From: Pseudomonas sp. 102515
GTDB taxonomy: Bacteria; Pseudomonadota; Gammaproteobacteria; Pseudomonadales; Pseudomonadaceae
Length of the DNA stretch: 64,000 nucleotides
NCBI RefSeq assembly: GCF_031085165.1
Contig: NZ_JAVHTY010000001.1
Location: forward strand, 682,001-746,000
Direction: 5' to 3'
Shown here: positions 43,836 through 59,567 of the stretch, in pieces
How the letters are laid out: every line of letters starts with the position of its first letter
Position numbering within the stretch: position 1 is the first letter of the stretch
Program-made: the position numbers and the translations under genes
Notes under the pieces: generated by a model
Seen by the model: the letters and a program-made list of their open reading frames with translations, nothing else
Told to the model about the DNA's origin: nothing
Databases searched by the model: none

Positions 43836-44344
43836 GCGCCTTCCAGAGCGTCACCCCCAGCCAGCTGGAGCACGCCGCCTTCGTCGCGACCTTTGGCGGC
43901 ATCTACGAGCATTCCGCCTGGGTCGCCGAGCGCGCCTTCGCCGAGGGCCAGCCGCTGCCGGACAGCGTCGAGGCCCTGCACCAGCGCCTGGCTGCCCAGG
44001 TCGCCCGGGCCAGCCGGGCCGAACAGCTGGCGCTGATCCAGGCGCATCCGGATCTCGCCGGCCGTGCCGCCCTGGCCGGCGAGCTGACCGCCGCCAGCAG
44101 TGGCGAACAGGCCGGTGCCGGCCTCGATCAATGCACCCCGGACGAGCTCGAGCGCTTCACCCGCCATAACGAGGCTTACCGCGCCAAATTCGGCTTCCCC
44201 TTCATCATGGCGGTGAAGGGCAGCAATCGGCACCTGATCCTGGCGGCTTTCGAAGAGCGCCTGCCTAACAGCCCGGAGCAGGAATTCCAGCGCGCCCTGG
44301 CCGAGATCGACCGCATCGCCCTCTTCCGCCTGCAGACCCTCTGA
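43832..44344 (+). CDS. uraD: OHCU decarboxylase
   Basis: 170 residues. [19 protein letters not shown] near the N-terminus, [13 protein letters not shown] (catalytic His/Glu region) and [19 protein letters not shown]. It turns OHCU into S-allantoin for PuuE. ATGA overlap with puuE. Confidence 0.94.
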   Translation: MSAFQSVTPSQLEHAAFVATFGGIYEHSAWVAERAFAEGQPLPDSVEALHQRLAAQVARASRAEQLALIQAHPDLAGRAALAGELTAASSGEQAGAGLDQCTPDELERFTRHNEAYRAKFGFPFIMAVKGSNRHLILAAFEERLPNSPEQEFQRALAEIDRIALFRLQTL

Positions 44345-44367
44345 CCCTTCCCCGACAAGAGCACCCC

Positions 44368-45375
44368 ATGAAACGCACCTACGCCGCGCCCTTCGAGAAG
44401 TACCTCAACCTCGCCGACGCCCGTCTCGGCACCCGCGTCATCAGCGTCACCGATGACTGGTTCGCCGCCGCCGATCGCATGCTCCAGCCCCATGAGCCGG
44501 AGTGGAAGGAAGGCGTCTACGACGACAACGGCAAGTGGATGGACGGCTGGGAATCGCGGCGCAAGCGTTTCGAAGGCTACGACCACGCGGTGATCCGCCT
44601 GGGCGTGCCTGGCTCGCTCAAGGGCGTGGACATCGACACCCGCTGGTTCACCGGCAACTATCCGCCCTCCGCCTCCCTGGAAGCCTGCTTCTGCGCCGAG
44701 GGCGACCCGGCCGCCGATGCCGCCTGGACCGAGGTCCTGCCGGCCATCGAGATGCAGGGCAATAGCCATCACTACCATGCCATCGCCGATGACCGCCCCT
44801 GGACCCACCTGCGCCTGAACATCTACCCCGATGGCGGCGTGGCTCGCCTGCGGGTCTACGGCATCCCCCATCGCGACTGGTCGGCCCAGGCCGAGGACGA
44901 GGTGCTGGACCTGGCCGCCGCCCTCAATGGCGGTCGCGCCCTGGCCTGCAACGACGAGCACTATGGCCGCATGAGCAACATCCTCAACCCGGGTCGCGCC
45001 GCCAGCATGGCCGATGGCTGGGAAACCGCTCGCCGCCGCACCCCCGGCAACGACTGGGTGATCGTCGCCCTGGGCCATGCCGGCCTCGTCGAGGAAATCC
45101 TGGTGGACACCCTGCACTTCAAGGGCAACTACCCGGACAGCTGCCAGATCCAGGGCGCCTTCGTCCGCGGCGGTACCGATGGCCAGATCGAGACCCAGAG
45201 CCTCTTCTGGAAGGAGCTGCTGCCACCGCAAAAGCTGCAGATGCACCAGGAACACCGCTTCCGCGAGCAGGTGCGCGATCTAGGGCCCATCACCCATGTG
45301 CGCCTGAATATCTTCCCGGACGGCGGTGTCAGCCGGCTGCGACTGTTCGGCAAGGTGGCACGGGGCCAGGCATGA
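44368..45375 (+). CDS. alc: Allantoicase
   Basis: 335 residues. Two homologous jelly-roll halves, each with a DxxHFKGNYP/[10 protein letters not shown] core (about 88-97 and 248-257) and an [30 protein letters not shown] strand. It splits allantoate into ureidoglycolate and urea. Third gene of the operon. Confidence 0.95.
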   Translation: MKRTYAAPFEKYLNLADARLGTRVISVTDDWFAAADRMLQPHEPEWKEGVYDDNGKWMDGWESRRKRFEGYDHAVIRLGVPGSLKGVDIDTRWFTGNYPPSASLEACFCAEGDPAADAAWTEVLPAIEMQGNSHHYHAIADDRPWTHLRLNIYPDGGVARLRVYGIPHRDWSAQAEDEVLDLAAALNGGRALACNDEHYGRMSNILNPGRAASMADGWETARRRTPGNDWVIVALGHAGLVEEILVDTLHFKGNYPDSCQIQGAFVRGGTDGQIETQSLFWKELLPPQKLQMHQEHRFREQVRDLGPITHVRLNIFPDGGVSRLRLFGKVARGQA

Positions 45376-45872
45376 GCCGGCCACTGCGCATCGAGCCGCT
45401 GACCGCCGAGGGCTTCGCGCCCTTCGGGGAGGTCATCGAGACGGCAGGCCGGGACTGGTATCCCATCAACAACGGCTCGACGCGGAGATACCATGCCCTG
45501 GCCCGGGTCGAGACGGGGCCGGCGGACGGCGCGGCGATCATCAGCATCTTTCGCGCCCGGCGGCTGGACTATCCACTGACCATCGCCATGCTCGAACGCC
45601 ATCCCCACGGCAGCCAGGCCTTCGTGCCGCTGCGCGGCGAGCCCTTCCTGGTGGTGGTGGCACCACCCGCGGCGGAGCCGGATGCCGGCGCCATCCGCGT
45701 CTTTCGCGCCGATGGCCAGCAGGGCATCAACTACCACGCCGGGGTCTGGCACCACCCGGTGCTGGCTCTGCGCGACGAGGATGAATTCCTCATCGTCGAT
45801 CGCGCCGGCACCCTGCCCAACTGCGACGAGTTCTTTTTCGCCGCGCAGGAATGCCCGGTACTGGCGCTCTAG
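45372..45872 (+). CDS. allA: Ureidoglycolate lyase
   Basis: 166 residues, cupin-like fold. [16 protein letters not shown] start, [28 protein letters not shown] and [14 protein letters not shown] are the family core. It releases glyoxylate and urea, ending the pathway. ATGA overlap with alc; the 3' end overlaps the convergent RarD gene by four bases. Confidence 0.94.
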   Translation: MSRPLRIEPLTAEGFAPFGEVIETAGRDWYPINNGSTRRYHALARVETGPADGAAIISIFRARRLDYPLTIAMLERHPHGSQAFVPLRGEPFLVVVAPPAAEPDAGAIRVFRADGQQGINYHAGVWHHPVLALRDEDEFLIVDRAGTLPNCDEFFFAAQECPVLAL

Positions 45873-46777
45873 GGCGCAACCGGGGCGCGCCTGAGTTGCT
45901 TGCGCAGCAGGCGCGCACTGTCCAGGCAGACCCAGGCCACCGCCAGCCAGATGGGACCATAGGTCCAGATCGCCCCGTCCGGCAGTTGCTCACCGAGCAC
46001 ATAGAGGGCGACGAACACCAGCAGCGCCGGCTCCACATAGCTGAGGATGCCGAACAGACTCAACGGCAGCATGCGACTCGATGCCAGCATGGCGGCGAAG
46101 GCGATGGCACTGAGCAGGCCCAGGCCCGGCAGGAGCGCCCAGAGCCAGGGCGTCTGCTGCAGGATGGCGCCGGGCGAGAACCAGTGCAGGGCGAGCAGTG
46201 CGAAGGGCAGCAGGCAGCACATCTCCAGGACGAAGCCCGACAGCGCATCCACCGCCATCCAGCGGCGCAGGACGAAATACGGGGGGTAGCCCACCACCGG
46301 CAACAGGCTGACCCAGGACAGCGCCCCGGTCACCCAGACCTCGTTGACCACCCCCAGGAGCGCGCAGACCACCGCTACCCGCTGCAGCGGCCGCAGGCGC
46401 TCGCCATAGACCAGCCGGCCGGTCAGCACGATGGCCAGGGGCAGCAGGAAGTAGCCCAGCGACATGGCCATGGCCTCGCCATTCATGGTCGCCCAGACGA
46501 ACACCCACCACTGGATGCCCATCAGCAGCGCCGCCGCCGGAATCGCCAGGCACAGCCGGGGCTCGCGCACCAGGCGCTTGAGCGTGGCCCACAGGGCCCT
46601 GCCCTCCCGCAGCACCACCACCAGCAGCAGCACCATCGGCAACGACCAGACCACCCGCAGGGCGACGACCTGCAGGCCATCCAGCGGCGCCAGCCAGGCG
46701 AAGTACACCGGCATCAGCGCGAACAGCACCGACGACAGCACCGAAAGGCCCAGGCCCTTGCCGGACAGCACATTCAT
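45869..46777 (-). CDS. rarD: EamA family transporter RarD
   Basis: 302 residues, ten hydrophobic helices. KGLGLSVLSSVLFALMPVYFAWLAPLDG, RVVWSLPMVLLL and GIQWWVFVWATMNG are RarD-type. Substrate unknown. Its start overlaps the stop of the next EamA gene upstream, so the two transporters are coupled. Confidence 0.88.
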   Translation of the reverse strand: MNVLSGKGLGLSVLSSVLFALMPVYFAWLAPLDGLQVVALRVVWSLPMVLLLVVVLREGRALWATLKRLVREPRLCLAIPAAALLMGIQWWVFVWATMNGEAMAMSLGYFLLPLAIVLTGRLVYGERLRPLQRVAVVCALLGVVNEVWVTGALSWVSLLPVVGYPPYFVLRRWMAVDALSGFVLEMCCLLPFALLALHWFSPGAILQQTPWLWALLPGLGLLSAIAFAAMLASSRMLPLSLFGILSYVEPALLVFVALYVLGEQLPDGAIWTYGPIWLAVAWVCLDSARLLRKQLRRAPVAP

Positions 46778-47625
46778 GACGGGCGCCCCAGACGATTGAT
46801 AAACAATGACAAGAGGATGATCCCGCCGCCCAGCGACAGCCTAGGCAGATCGGCCGGGTGCTGCCAGACCAGCAGGCTGACCAGCAGACCGGCCGGCACA
46901 TGGGCCTCGTTCATGATCGCCAGGGTGCCGCCATTGACCCGCAGCGAGCCCAGGGTCCACCAGTAAAGGCCGAGCGCCGTGGCGAAGACGCCCATCCAGA
47001 CCAGTAGGCCCCACTGCAAGGTGCCACTCGGCAGCCGCGCCGGATTGCCGAACAGCAGAAAGGACAGCGCCGCCACCAGCAGGGCGCCGAGAAAGAACAG
47101 TCCGAAGTAGCGATGCAGGGCGCCCTGCCCGGCATAGGCCTGTCCCAGGTGCTTGCACAGCACCTGGCCAGCGGCGAAGGTCAGGTTGGCCACCTGCAGC
47201 AGGAGGAAGCCGAGCAGGTAGTCGCCGGTCAGCGGCTGGAAGCGGATCAGCGCCGCGCCGCCCACCGCCACCACGGCCGCCAGCAGCGACCAGAGGCGAA
47301 AGCGCCGCTGCCAGGCGTCGTCCAGCAGGGTCACGTAGATGGGCGTGAGCACGGTGAACAGCAGCACCTCGGGTACCGTCAACACCGCGAAGCTGCGGTA
47401 CAGGCACAGATAGGTGATGCCGAATTGCAGGGCGCCCGCCGCCATCAGCCCCAGGGCGAAGCGTCCCGGCACCCCGCGCCAGCGGGTGAACGGCAGGAAC
47501 AGCACGAAGGCGATGGCCACGCGGGCCAGCACGGCGAAATCGCTGTCGACCCGACCGGCGAGGTACTCGCCGATCAGGCTGAAGGAAAACGCCCAGATGA
47601 GGGTGACGAGCAGGAGATAAGGCAT
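46774..47625 (-). CDS. EamA/DMT family transporter
   Basis: 283 residues, ten-helix drug/metabolite transporter. The opening LLLVTLIWAFSFSLIGEYLAG and duplicated EamA halves (about 5-135 and 148-278) are visible. Similar to carboxylate/amino acid/amine exporters; substrate not readable. It is translated just before rarD on the same message. Confidence 0.85.
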   Translation of the reverse strand: MPYLLLVTLIWAFSFSLIGEYLAGRVDSDFAVLARVAIAFVLFLPFTRWRGVPGRFALGLMAAGALQFGITYLCLYRSFAVLTVPEVLLFTVLTPIYVTLLDDAWQRRFRLWSLLAAVVAVGGAALIRFQPLTGDYLLGFLLLQVANLTFAAGQVLCKHLGQAYAGQGALHRYFGLFFLGALLVAALSFLLFGNPARLPSGTLQWGLLVWMGVFATALGLYWWTLGSLRVNGGTLAIMNEAHVPAGLLVSLLVWQHPADLPRLSLGGGIILLSLFINRLGRPS

Positions 47626-47698
47626 GGCGGCGACGCACGAAAAAGGTGCGCGACCTTAACGTGCCCGCCGCCGGAGGGAAACCCCGGCTCGTCGCTGG

Positions 47699-48289
47699 CT
47701 AGCGGGTGGCGTTGAGGCCCGAGGGGTCGCCGCCGGTGAGCGCCGCTACCGACTGATTGGCCTGCAGCACATTGTCGGCGCCCGAGACCAGGGTCTTGGG
47801 TTCGGCCACGCCCGCGGCCCGCGACCAGTAGACCTGCTGATTGGAGCCGCCCACGGCGATGTCGGCCTGGCTGAGCAGAGTCAGGCGCGCCTTGGCGCCG
47901 TAGCCGTAGGCATCGACCTTGGCCCACCCGTCGCTGCCACGCACATTGGCCTGCACCTGCTGGTAGCCACCGCCGATGCTCAGGCTGGTCACCGCGCCCC
48001 TGACCATGGTCACGCTGCCCAGGCCATGGATGGTCAGCGCCCGGGCGCTGTCGAGCACCAGTCGATGATGGCTGCCGTAGACGGTCACCTCGCCGCACTG
48101 GCCCTTCAACGTCAGGGTATTGCCCTCGCCGGACAGGGACACGTCCCGCCCCTCGCAGTCGAGGGTCCGACTGATGTTCATGCCTTCGATTTCGATGGGC
48201 TCGGCGGCCGCCGCGAGGGATTCCTCGGCCTGGACCAGCAGCGGCGCGATGACCAGACAGCAACCCAGCAACGCCTTGAATGACGACAT
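47699..48289 (-). CDS. DUF3060 domain secreted protein
   Basis: 196 residues. Signal peptide (about 1-21, ending VQA). Repeating short beta-strand units (VSLSGEGNTLTLKGQCGEVTVYGSHHRLVLDSA) fit the DUF3060 beta-repeat fold. Function unknown; likely periplasmic. Confidence 0.8.
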   Translation of the reverse strand: MSSFKALLGCCLVIAPLLVQAEESLAAAAEPIEIEGMNISRTLDCEGRDVSLSGEGNTLTLKGQCGEVTVYGSHHRLVLDSARALTIHGLGSVTMVRGAVTSLSIGGGYQQVQANVRGSDGWAKVDAYGYGAKARLTLLSQADIAVGGSNQQVYWSRAAGVAEPKTLVSGADNVLQANQSVAALTGGDPSGLNATR

Positions 48290-48461
48290 GGAGACTCCTT
48301 GTCTTGCCTAGAGTGGGAAACTCATCGGCTGCGTTGGAGGGCGGCGCCGGCGAGACATTTGACCCGGCGTGCGAGATTTTTCCATGCCGTGATGGACGCC
48401 GCGTTTTGCCATTGTCCCCCTAGGCACTAACATGCGCCCTTTCGTGGCCCCAGAGTGCTCG

Positions 48462-49352
48462 ATGAAGACTCCTCGCGTTTCCCTCGATCAGTGGCGAACC
48501 CTGCAGGCGGTGGTGGACCACGGCGGCTACGCCCAGGCCGCCGAGGTGCTGCATCGCTCCCAATCGTCGGTCAGCTATACCGTCGCCCGCATGCAGGAGC
48601 AGCTCGGCGTACCCCTGTTGCGCCTGGAGGGCCGCCGCGCCGTACTGACCGATGCCGGTGCCGTGCTCCTGCGCCGCTCGCGCCGCCTGGTGCAGCAGGC
48701 TAGCCAGCTGGAGGAACTGGCCTACCACATGGAACAGGGCTGGGAATCGGAGGTGCGGCTGGTGGTGGACGCCGCCTACCCGACCCGTCCGCTGCTGCTC
48801 TCCCTGCGCGAATTCATGCCGCAGAGTCGTGGCTGCCGCATACGCCTGCGCGAAGAGGTCCTGTCCGGGGTGGAAGAAGCCCTGCTCGACGGCTCGGCGG
48901 ACCTGGCGATCACCGGCCTGGTGATCACCGCCCATCTGGGCGCTTCCCTGGGCAACGTGGAATTCGTCGCCGTCGCTCATCCCGAGCATCCGCTGCATCT
49001 GTTGCAGCGCACCCTGGTGACCGCCGATCTGGAAGAGCAGCTGCAGATCGTCATCCGCGACAGCGGCCGCGCCCAGCCACGGGATGCCGGCTGGCTGGCC
49101 GCCGAACAGCGCTGGACAGTGGGCAGCATCAGCACCGCCGCCACCTTCCTGCGCGACGGCCTGGGCTTCGCCTGGCTGCCGCGGGACGCCATCCAGACCG
49201 ATCTCGACGCCGGCCTGCTCAAGCCACTGCCGCTGGAACAGGGCGCCCAGCGCTTCCATCCCTTCCAGCTCTACAAGACCCGCCAGCACGAGCTGGGCCC
49301 GGCGTCGCAGATCCTCATGAACCTGCTGCGCAAGCATGCCCTGCCACGCTGA
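48462..49352 (+). CDS. LysR family transcriptional regulator
   Basis: 296 residues. N-terminal [60 protein letters not shown]; effector domain after about residue 90. I use the ATG at 48462; a longer frame starts at 48432. No divergent target is obvious: the upstream neighbour DUF3060 is divergent at 172 bases. Confidence 0.9.
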   Translation: MKTPRVSLDQWRTLQAVVDHGGYAQAAEVLHRSQSSVSYTVARMQEQLGVPLLRLEGRRAVLTDAGAVLLRRSRRLVQQASQLEELAYHMEQGWESEVRLVVDAAYPTRPLLLSLREFMPQSRGCRIRLREEVLSGVEEALLDGSADLAITGLVITAHLGASLGNVEFVAVAHPEHPLHLLQRTLVTADLEEQLQIVIRDSGRAQPRDAGWLAAEQRWTVGSISTAATFLRDGLGFAWLPRDAIQTDLDAGLLKPLPLEQGAQRFHPFQLYKTRQHELGPASQILMNLLRKHALPR

Positions 49353-49363
49353 CCGTGGCAGGG
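49339..49363 (+). terminator. Hairpin overlapping the LysR stop codon
   Basis: CCCTGCCACG (49339-49348), CTGAC containing the TGA stop, CGTGGCAGGG (49354-49363). A perfect 10-bp stem with the stop codon in its loop; no T-run. Confidence 0.6.
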
Positions 49364-49417
49364 TGCCAGCCGGGTTGCTATCGTTCGCCAGTCGTCTCCG
49401 CCACTCAAGGATCCATC

Positions 49418-49969
49418 ATGTTCAAAGCCCTGCTTGCCGCCTGCGCCCTGTTCGTCGCCTCCACCGCCTGGGCCGCGGACAATCCGCACGTGCTCATCAG
49501 CACCAACAAGGGTGACATCGAGGTCGAGCTGGATGCGGCCAAGGCACCGGTCAGCACCGAGAACTTCCTGGGCTACGTCGACAGCGGCTTCTACAAGGGC
49601 ACCCTGTTCCACCGCGTCATCCCCGGCTTCATGATCCAGGGCGGTGGCTACACCCGCGACATGCAGGAAAAGCGCACCAAGGCGCCGATCAAGAACGAAG
49701 CCGACAACGGCCTGAAGAACCTGCGTGGCACCCTGGCCATGGCGCGGACCTCGGACGTCAACTCCGCCACCAGTCAGTTCTTCATCAACGTCGAGAACAA
49801 TGCCTTCCTCGACCATGGCTCGCGCGATTTCGGCTACGCGGTGTTCGGCAAGGTCGTGCGCGGCATGGAAGTCGTCGACCAGATCGCCGGGGTCCAGACC
49901 ACCCGCCAGGGCATGCTGCGCGACATTCCCCGTGAACCGGTGATGATTCTCGCTGCCAAACGGCTGTAG
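49418..49969 (+). CDS. ppiA: Periplasmic peptidyl-prolyl cis-trans isomerase (cyclophilin)
   Basis: 183 residues. Signal peptide ending STAWAA, then the cyclophilin core: [15 protein letters not shown] (catalytic Arg and Phe), [25 protein letters not shown] and [16 protein letters not shown]. It assists folding of periplasmic and outer-membrane proteins. The ATG at 49418 follows AAGGA. Confidence 0.9.
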   Translation: MFKALLAACALFVASTAWAADNPHVLISTNKGDIEVELDAAKAPVSTENFLGYVDSGFYKGTLFHRVIPGFMIQGGGYTRDMQEKRTKAPIKNEADNGLKNLRGTLAMARTSDVNSATSQFFINVENNAFLDHGSRDFGYAVFGKVVRGMEVVDQIAGVQTTRQGMLRDIPREPVMILAAKRL

Positions 49970-49982
49970 CCGACCCGTCCTG

Positions 49983-50009
49983 CCGGACGATCCGCTGGCG
50001 GTCGTCCGG
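49983..50009 (+). terminator. Hairpin after ppiA
   Basis: CCGGACGA (49983-49990), 11-base loop, TCGTCCGG (50002-50009), 13 bases after the stop; no T-run. Confidence 0.55.
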
Positions 50010-50065
50010 TAACCAGGCGAGGCCCCAGTGCGAGACGCGCCGTCTCCCCCTCACAAGGACCCCGC

Positions 50066-51937
<1,872 letters not shown>

Positions 51938-52681
51938 CGCTGCTGGTCCAGGCCCGGGTAGAAGCCTTCGATCTTCTGCAGGCCACCCAGCCAGCTGCGC
52001 TTCTCCACCACGCACTCGAACACCGGGCAGGCGGCCTGCCCGGTCTTGCCGCAGTCCTGGTAGTAACTGAGGCGCTGGCTCTTCTGCGCCGTACCCTGGA
52101 ACGGCCCCTTGCGCTCCTGCAGCACATAGAAGTCGATATCCGCGGCGCTGCGATGATTCTCCCACTGGAACGCCAGGGTGCTGGGATAGAAGAGCACCAG
52201 CAGGCCCGCCAGCAGCACCCAGAGAATGCCCGCCGTCACCGGTAAGGGCAGCCGCGAACGGAAGCGGCGGCCACCGCGAATGATCAGCGCCGTCACCACC
52301 GTGACCAGCGCCAGGGCGATGCACAGCGACGGCAAGCCGGTGATGACCTGCCCCGCCACGCCGATGTCCAGGCCGCTGGGCGAAGGTACCGTCCGGTAGC
52401 CGATCTCCACACGCTCCCATCCCAGCTGATTGCCGATCAGACCGACGAGACCGAAGACGGCGGCCAGGCCAAGAAGTACCCAGAAGGTACGGGAATTGCT
52501 GCTGCGCATAGGGAATCTCGTCCAGACAAAGACCGGGAGACTGCCTAAGCCCGCCGACGAAGGCAAATCGGAATTCCGCCTGCCCCGGCGCCTGAAGCCG
52601 GAGGTTCGGCAAGCCGCTGTCGAGCTGATAGACTGCCGCCCCGCAGCCGCCACACACCGTGGCCCAACGCGAGTGGTTATC

Positions 52682-53038
52682 GTGGAAATTTTCAAAGAAT
52701 TCGTTTTCGAAGCCGCACACTTCCTGCCCAACGTTCCGGCCGGGCACAAGTGCGGTCGCCTCCATGGGCATTCCTTCAAGGTAGGCCTGCACATCGAGGG
52801 TGTCATCGACCCTCATACCGGCTGGGTCCGGGATTTCGCCGACATCAAGGCCGTCTTCAAACCCCTGTACGAGCGTCTCGATCACCACTATCTGAACGAC
52901 ATCCCGGGCCTCGAGAACCCCACCAGCGAAGTGCTCGCCCGCTGGATTTGGCAACAGCTCAAGCCCCTGCTGCCCGAGCTCAGCCAGGTTCGCGTCCATG
53001 AGACCTGCACCTGCGGCTGCATCTACCGCGGCGACTAA
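52682..53038 (+). CDS. queD: 6-carboxytetrahydropterin synthase (queuosine biosynthesis)
   Basis: 118 residues. Zinc histidines in FEAAHFLP and LHGHSFK, catalytic cysteine in [11 protein letters not shown], and [13 protein letters not shown] near the end. Makes the carboxy-tetrahydropterin precursor of 7-deazaguanine. GTG start at 52682; the frame is open upstream but [12 protein letters not shown] is the family N-terminus. Confidence 0.93.
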   Translation: MEIFKEFVFEAAHFLPNVPAGHKCGRLHGHSFKVGLHIEGVIDPHTGWVRDFADIKAVFKPLYERLDHHYLNDIPGLENPTSEVLARWIWQQLKPLLPELSQVRVHETCTCGCIYRGD

Positions 53039-53120
53039 TTCGCCCCTCCCATTCAAGGTGGCGATGGCGGCAGTCATTTTTCTGCCATAATTCGCGCCTG
53101 CCAACTGTCGACGTATCCCC

Positions 53121-54587
<1,467 letters not shown>

Positions 54588-54593
54588 CCCGTA

Positions 54594-54627
54594 CCGACCG
54601 GGCTCCGCGCCAGCGGCGCCCGGTCGG
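54594..54627 (+). terminator. Hairpin after pitA
   Basis: CCGACCGGGC (54594-54603), 14-base loop, GCCCGGTCGG (54618-54627): 10-bp perfect stem, 6 bases after the stop; no T-run. Confidence 0.6.
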
Positions 54628-54728
54628 ACCCCTCGTCGGGAAAGCCTGAACAGGATAGCTATTGACGAGTCTAGTGAAATGTGTCCCAGCAGAGACACCT
54701 TTCCGAGACAGCCGTACGGTGAACGTCC

Positions 54729-54911
54729 ATGACTCCTGCGACCTATATCCTTCTCCTGGTACTTGGCTGGCTGGCCCTGGCGCTGGCCATACTCTGGGCC
54801 ATGCTGCGCCTGGCACGACGCGCCAGACCCGTGGCGACGTCCGCGCCCCGGGTGCTGCCCACGGCAACGCCCACCTCCCCCGCGAGTCCAGGCAAACATC
54901 TGGCCTGCTAG
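54729..54911 (+). CDS. Possible small membrane protein
   Basis: 60 residues: one helix (about 6-26, YILLLVLGWLALALAILWAML), a basic RLARRAR stop-transfer segment, then a Pro/Ala/Thr tail. No recognised family and no strong ribosome site; GTGAACG lies just before the ATG. The helix plus positive-inside pattern makes it more likely real than a random frame. Confidence 0.4.
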   Translation: MTPATYILLLVLGWLALALAILWAMLRLARRARPVATSAPRVLPTATPTSPASPGKHLAC

Positions 54912-55009
54912 CGCTGCGGACGTGACGAGGCCACCCAGACACTTGGGCAGTGCGAGGGAAAAAGAAGGATTCTTATTGTTTGAAGGGAAGGGATTCGAAC
55001 GGAAGCGAA

Positions 55010-55219
55010 TCAGGTGAGCAGGGTATTTTCCTGAGCGCTGCGGCTCATCTGCTCGAGGATCTGGTCTTGCTGCTGCGGGGTCAGGGTGTCCCAGCAGTGG
55101 TGCTTGATGAACAGCCCGGCGCCAAAGGCGACGTACAGCGACAGGGCGACGATGACGAGCGTTTCCAGCCCGACGATAGCCCAGGAACGACTCTTGGACG
55201 CGTTGTCCTTGGTTTTCAT
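55010..55219 (-). CDS. Small membrane protein of unknown function
   Basis: 69 residues: basic N-terminus (MKTKDNASKSRSW), one helix (about 14-36, IVGLETLVIVALSLYVAFGAGLF), then a charged tail rich in Gln (LTPQQQDQILEQM). GAGG lies five bases before the ATG. Divergent from idh. No family recognised. Confidence 0.6.
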   Translation of the reverse strand: MKTKDNASKSRSWAIVGLETLVIVALSLYVAFGAGLFIKHHCWDTLTPQQQDQILEQMSRSAQENTLLT

Positions 55220-55293
55220 AACGACCTCATCGAATTAAGAGGGGCAATAGTTTAGTCCCTTAAGCAACTGCCGTGCAGCGCCAGCCGTCGAAT

Positions 55294-55310
55294 GGTCAAG
55301 CCTCTTGACC
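55294..55310. promoter_or_regulatory. Perfect inverted repeat in the idh upstream region
   Basis: GGTCAAG-CCT-CTTGACC, 7-bp arms. It is 75 bases upstream of the small membrane-protein gene (minus) and about 105 bases before the idh -10. Candidate operator, or a hairpin of the leftward leader. The rest of the 423-base gap (55220-55642) shows only the idh promoter and a long leader. Confidence 0.45.
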
Positions 55311-55412
55311 TGAATCCTCGATACAGCCGTTCGCTTCTGCCGGACCGAGCGCGCCCGCAACATTTCCCCACAGCCAGGCCACGGCGGTGCGAATGCACGC
55401 CAGGCGCCGCGC

Positions 55413-55421
55413 TGGTATACT
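55413..55421 (+). promoter_or_regulatory. Extended -10 promoter of idh
   Basis: TGG-TATACT: an extended -10 (TGn at 55413-55415, TATACT at 55416-55421). No good -35 is visible 17 bases upstream, which is normal for extended -10 promoters. It predicts a leader of about 215 bases before the idh ATG. Confidence 0.6.
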
Positions 55422-55432
55422 CCGCCGACTGA

Positions 55433-57874
<2,442 letters not shown>

Positions 57875-57911
57875 ACCTGAGGGCTGCGCCCGCCGCCTTT
57901 ATGGGTGATCA

Positions 57912-57943
57912 CAGCGAACCCCGGCCCTGGCCGGGGTTCGCTG
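57912..57943 (+). terminator. Terminator of idh
   Basis: A perfect 15-bp inverted repeat (57912-57926 with 57929-57943) closed by a two-base loop, followed by CATTT. 37 bases after the stop. Confidence 0.85.
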
Positions 57944-57970
57944 CATTTGGGACCGGCAAAGCTTAAGGCG

Positions 57971-57976
57971 TATACT
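57971..57976 (+). promoter_or_regulatory. -10 box of the nudJ-mnmA-hflD operon
   Basis: TATACT, with TTGGGA 18 bases upstream (about 57947-57952) as a possible -35. It lies 28 bases before the NUDIX start and just after the idh terminator. Confidence 0.55.
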
Positions 57977-58003
57977 GCGCGATTACCGATAGCGGAGTCC
58001 GAG

Positions 58004-58456
58004 ATGGATTGGCACGCCCACGTCACCGTGGCCACCGTGGTGGAAGACGCCGGTCGCTTCCTGCTGGTGGAAGAAGAGAAGCAGGGTCGCCTGGTGCTCA
58101 ACCAGCCGGCCGGGCACCTGGAGCCGGGCGAGAGCCTGATCGAGGCCGCGCGCCGCGAGACCCTGGAAGAAACCGCCTGGCAGGTGGAGATCCAGGGCGT
58201 GATCGGCATCGGCCTCTATGTGGCGCCAGCCAATGGCGTCACCTACTACCGCACGGCCTTCCATGCCCGACCCGTGGCCCACGAGCCCGGGCGCGCCCTG
58301 GACGCCGACATCACCCGCGCGGTGTGGCTGACGCTCGACGAGATCCGCGCCGAACAGGCGCGGCTGCGCAGCCCCCTGGTCCTGGACGCCATCGAGAAAT
58401 ACCTGGACGGCCACCGCTATCCCCTGTCGATGATCGTAGATATGAGAGGTTTTTGA
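58004..58456 (+). CDS. nudJ: NUDIX hydrolase, NudJ-like
   Basis: 150 residues. NUDIX box [23 protein letters not shown] (about 37-59) with REtxEE metal ligands. [21 protein letters not shown] start. NudJ proteins hydrolyse nucleoside and HMP diphosphates. One base separates it from mnmA, as in many gammaproteobacteria. Confidence 0.85.
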   Translation: MDWHAHVTVATVVEDAGRFLLVEEEKQGRLVLNQPAGHLEPGESLIEAARRETLEETAWQVEIQGVIGIGLYVAPANGVTYYRTAFHARPVAHEPGRALDADITRAVWLTLDEIRAEQARLRSPLVLDAIEKYLDGHRYPLSMIVDMRGF

Positions 58457-58457
58457 A

Positions 58458-59567
58458 GTGAACGGCACCCGCGTCATCGTCGGCATGTCCGGCGGAGTGG
58501 ATTCCTCGGTCTCGGCCCTCTTGCTCAAGGAGCAGGGCTATCAGGTCGAGGGCCTGTTCATGAAGAACTGGGACGAGGACGACGGCACCGAGTACTGCAC
58601 CGCCAAGGAAGACCTGGCCGACGCCCAGGCGGTATGCGACCGCATCGGCATCAAGTTGCACACGGCCAACTTCGCCGCCGAGTACTGGGACCACGTCTTC
58701 GAGCACTTCCTCGCCGAATACAAGGCCGGCCGGACGCCGAATCCGGACATCCTCTGCAACCGCGAGATCAAGTTCAAGGCCTTCCTCGACTACGCCCTGG
58801 CCCTGGGCGCCGACCTGATCGCCACCGGCCACTATGTGCGTCGTCGCGACGTCGATGGCCAGACCCTGCTGCTCAAGGGGCTGGATGCCAACAAGGACCA
58901 GAGCTATTTCCTCCACGCCGTGGGCGGCGAGCAACTGGCGCGCACCCTCTTCCCGGTGGGGGAGCTGGAAAAGCCCGAGGTCCGCGCCATCGCCGAACTG
59001 CATGGCCTGGCCACCGCGCGCAAGAAGGACTCCACCGGCATCTGCTTCATCGGCGAGCGCCGCTTCAGCGACTTCCTCAAGCAGTACCTGCCGGCGCAGC
59101 CGGGCGCCATCGAGACCACTACCGGGGAGGTCATCGGTCGCCACCACGGCCTGATGTACCACACCATCGGTCAGCGCCAGGGCCTGGGCATCGGCGGCAT
59201 GAAGGACGCCGGTGACGACCCCTGGTACGTGCTGAGCAAGGACCTGGCGCGCAACGTGCTGATCGTCGGCCAGGGCAATGCCCACCCCTGGCTGTTCGCC
59301 GAGTCCCTGACCGTCGGCGAGATGTTCTGGGTCAATGACCTGGAGCTCGCCCAGCCGCGCCGCCTCACCGCCAAGGTCCGCTATCGCCAGCAGGACCAGC
59401 CCTGCCGGATCGAGCGCCGGGGCGCCGGCTACCGGGTGGTCTTCGACGAACCCCAGCGCGCCGTGACCCCGGGCCAATCGGTGGTCTTCTATGACGGCGA
59501 CGTCTGCCTGGGCGGCGGCGTGATCGAACACTACCAGCCCGCCTGTGCCGAGGCGCCCGCCGCATGA
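58458..59567 (+). CDS. mnmA: tRNA-specific 2-thiouridylase MnmA
   Basis: 369 residues. PP-loop [14 protein letters not shown], catalytic Cys in [13 protein letters not shown] and second Cys in [12 protein letters not shown]. Installs s2U34 in Lys, Glu and Gln tRNAs. GTG start at 58458. Confidence 0.97.
   Translation: MNGTRVIVGMSGGVDSSVSALLLKEQGYQVEGLFMKNWDEDDGTEYCTAKEDLADAQAVCDRIGIKLHTANFAAEYWDHVFEHFLAEYKAGRTPNPDILCNREIKFKAFLDYALALGADLIATGHYVRRRDVDGQTLLLKGLDANKDQSYFLHAVGGEQLARTLFPVGELEKPEVRAIAELHGLATARKKDSTGICFIGERRFSDFLKQYLPAQPGAIETTTGEVIGRHHGLMYHTIGQRQGLGIGGMKDAGDDPWYVLSKDLARNVLIVGQGNAHPWLFAESLTVGEMFWVNDLELAQPRRLTAKVRYRQQDQPCRIERRGAGYRVVFDEPQRAVTPGQSVVFYDGDVCLGGGVIEHYQPACAEAPAA

Noticed and set aside
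54991-55011. T-loop-like GGATTCGAAC, possible tRNA end or attachment site
   Set aside because: The flanks do not form a T-stem or acceptor stem; it is only a short GATTCG/CGAATC inverted repeat beside a stop codon.
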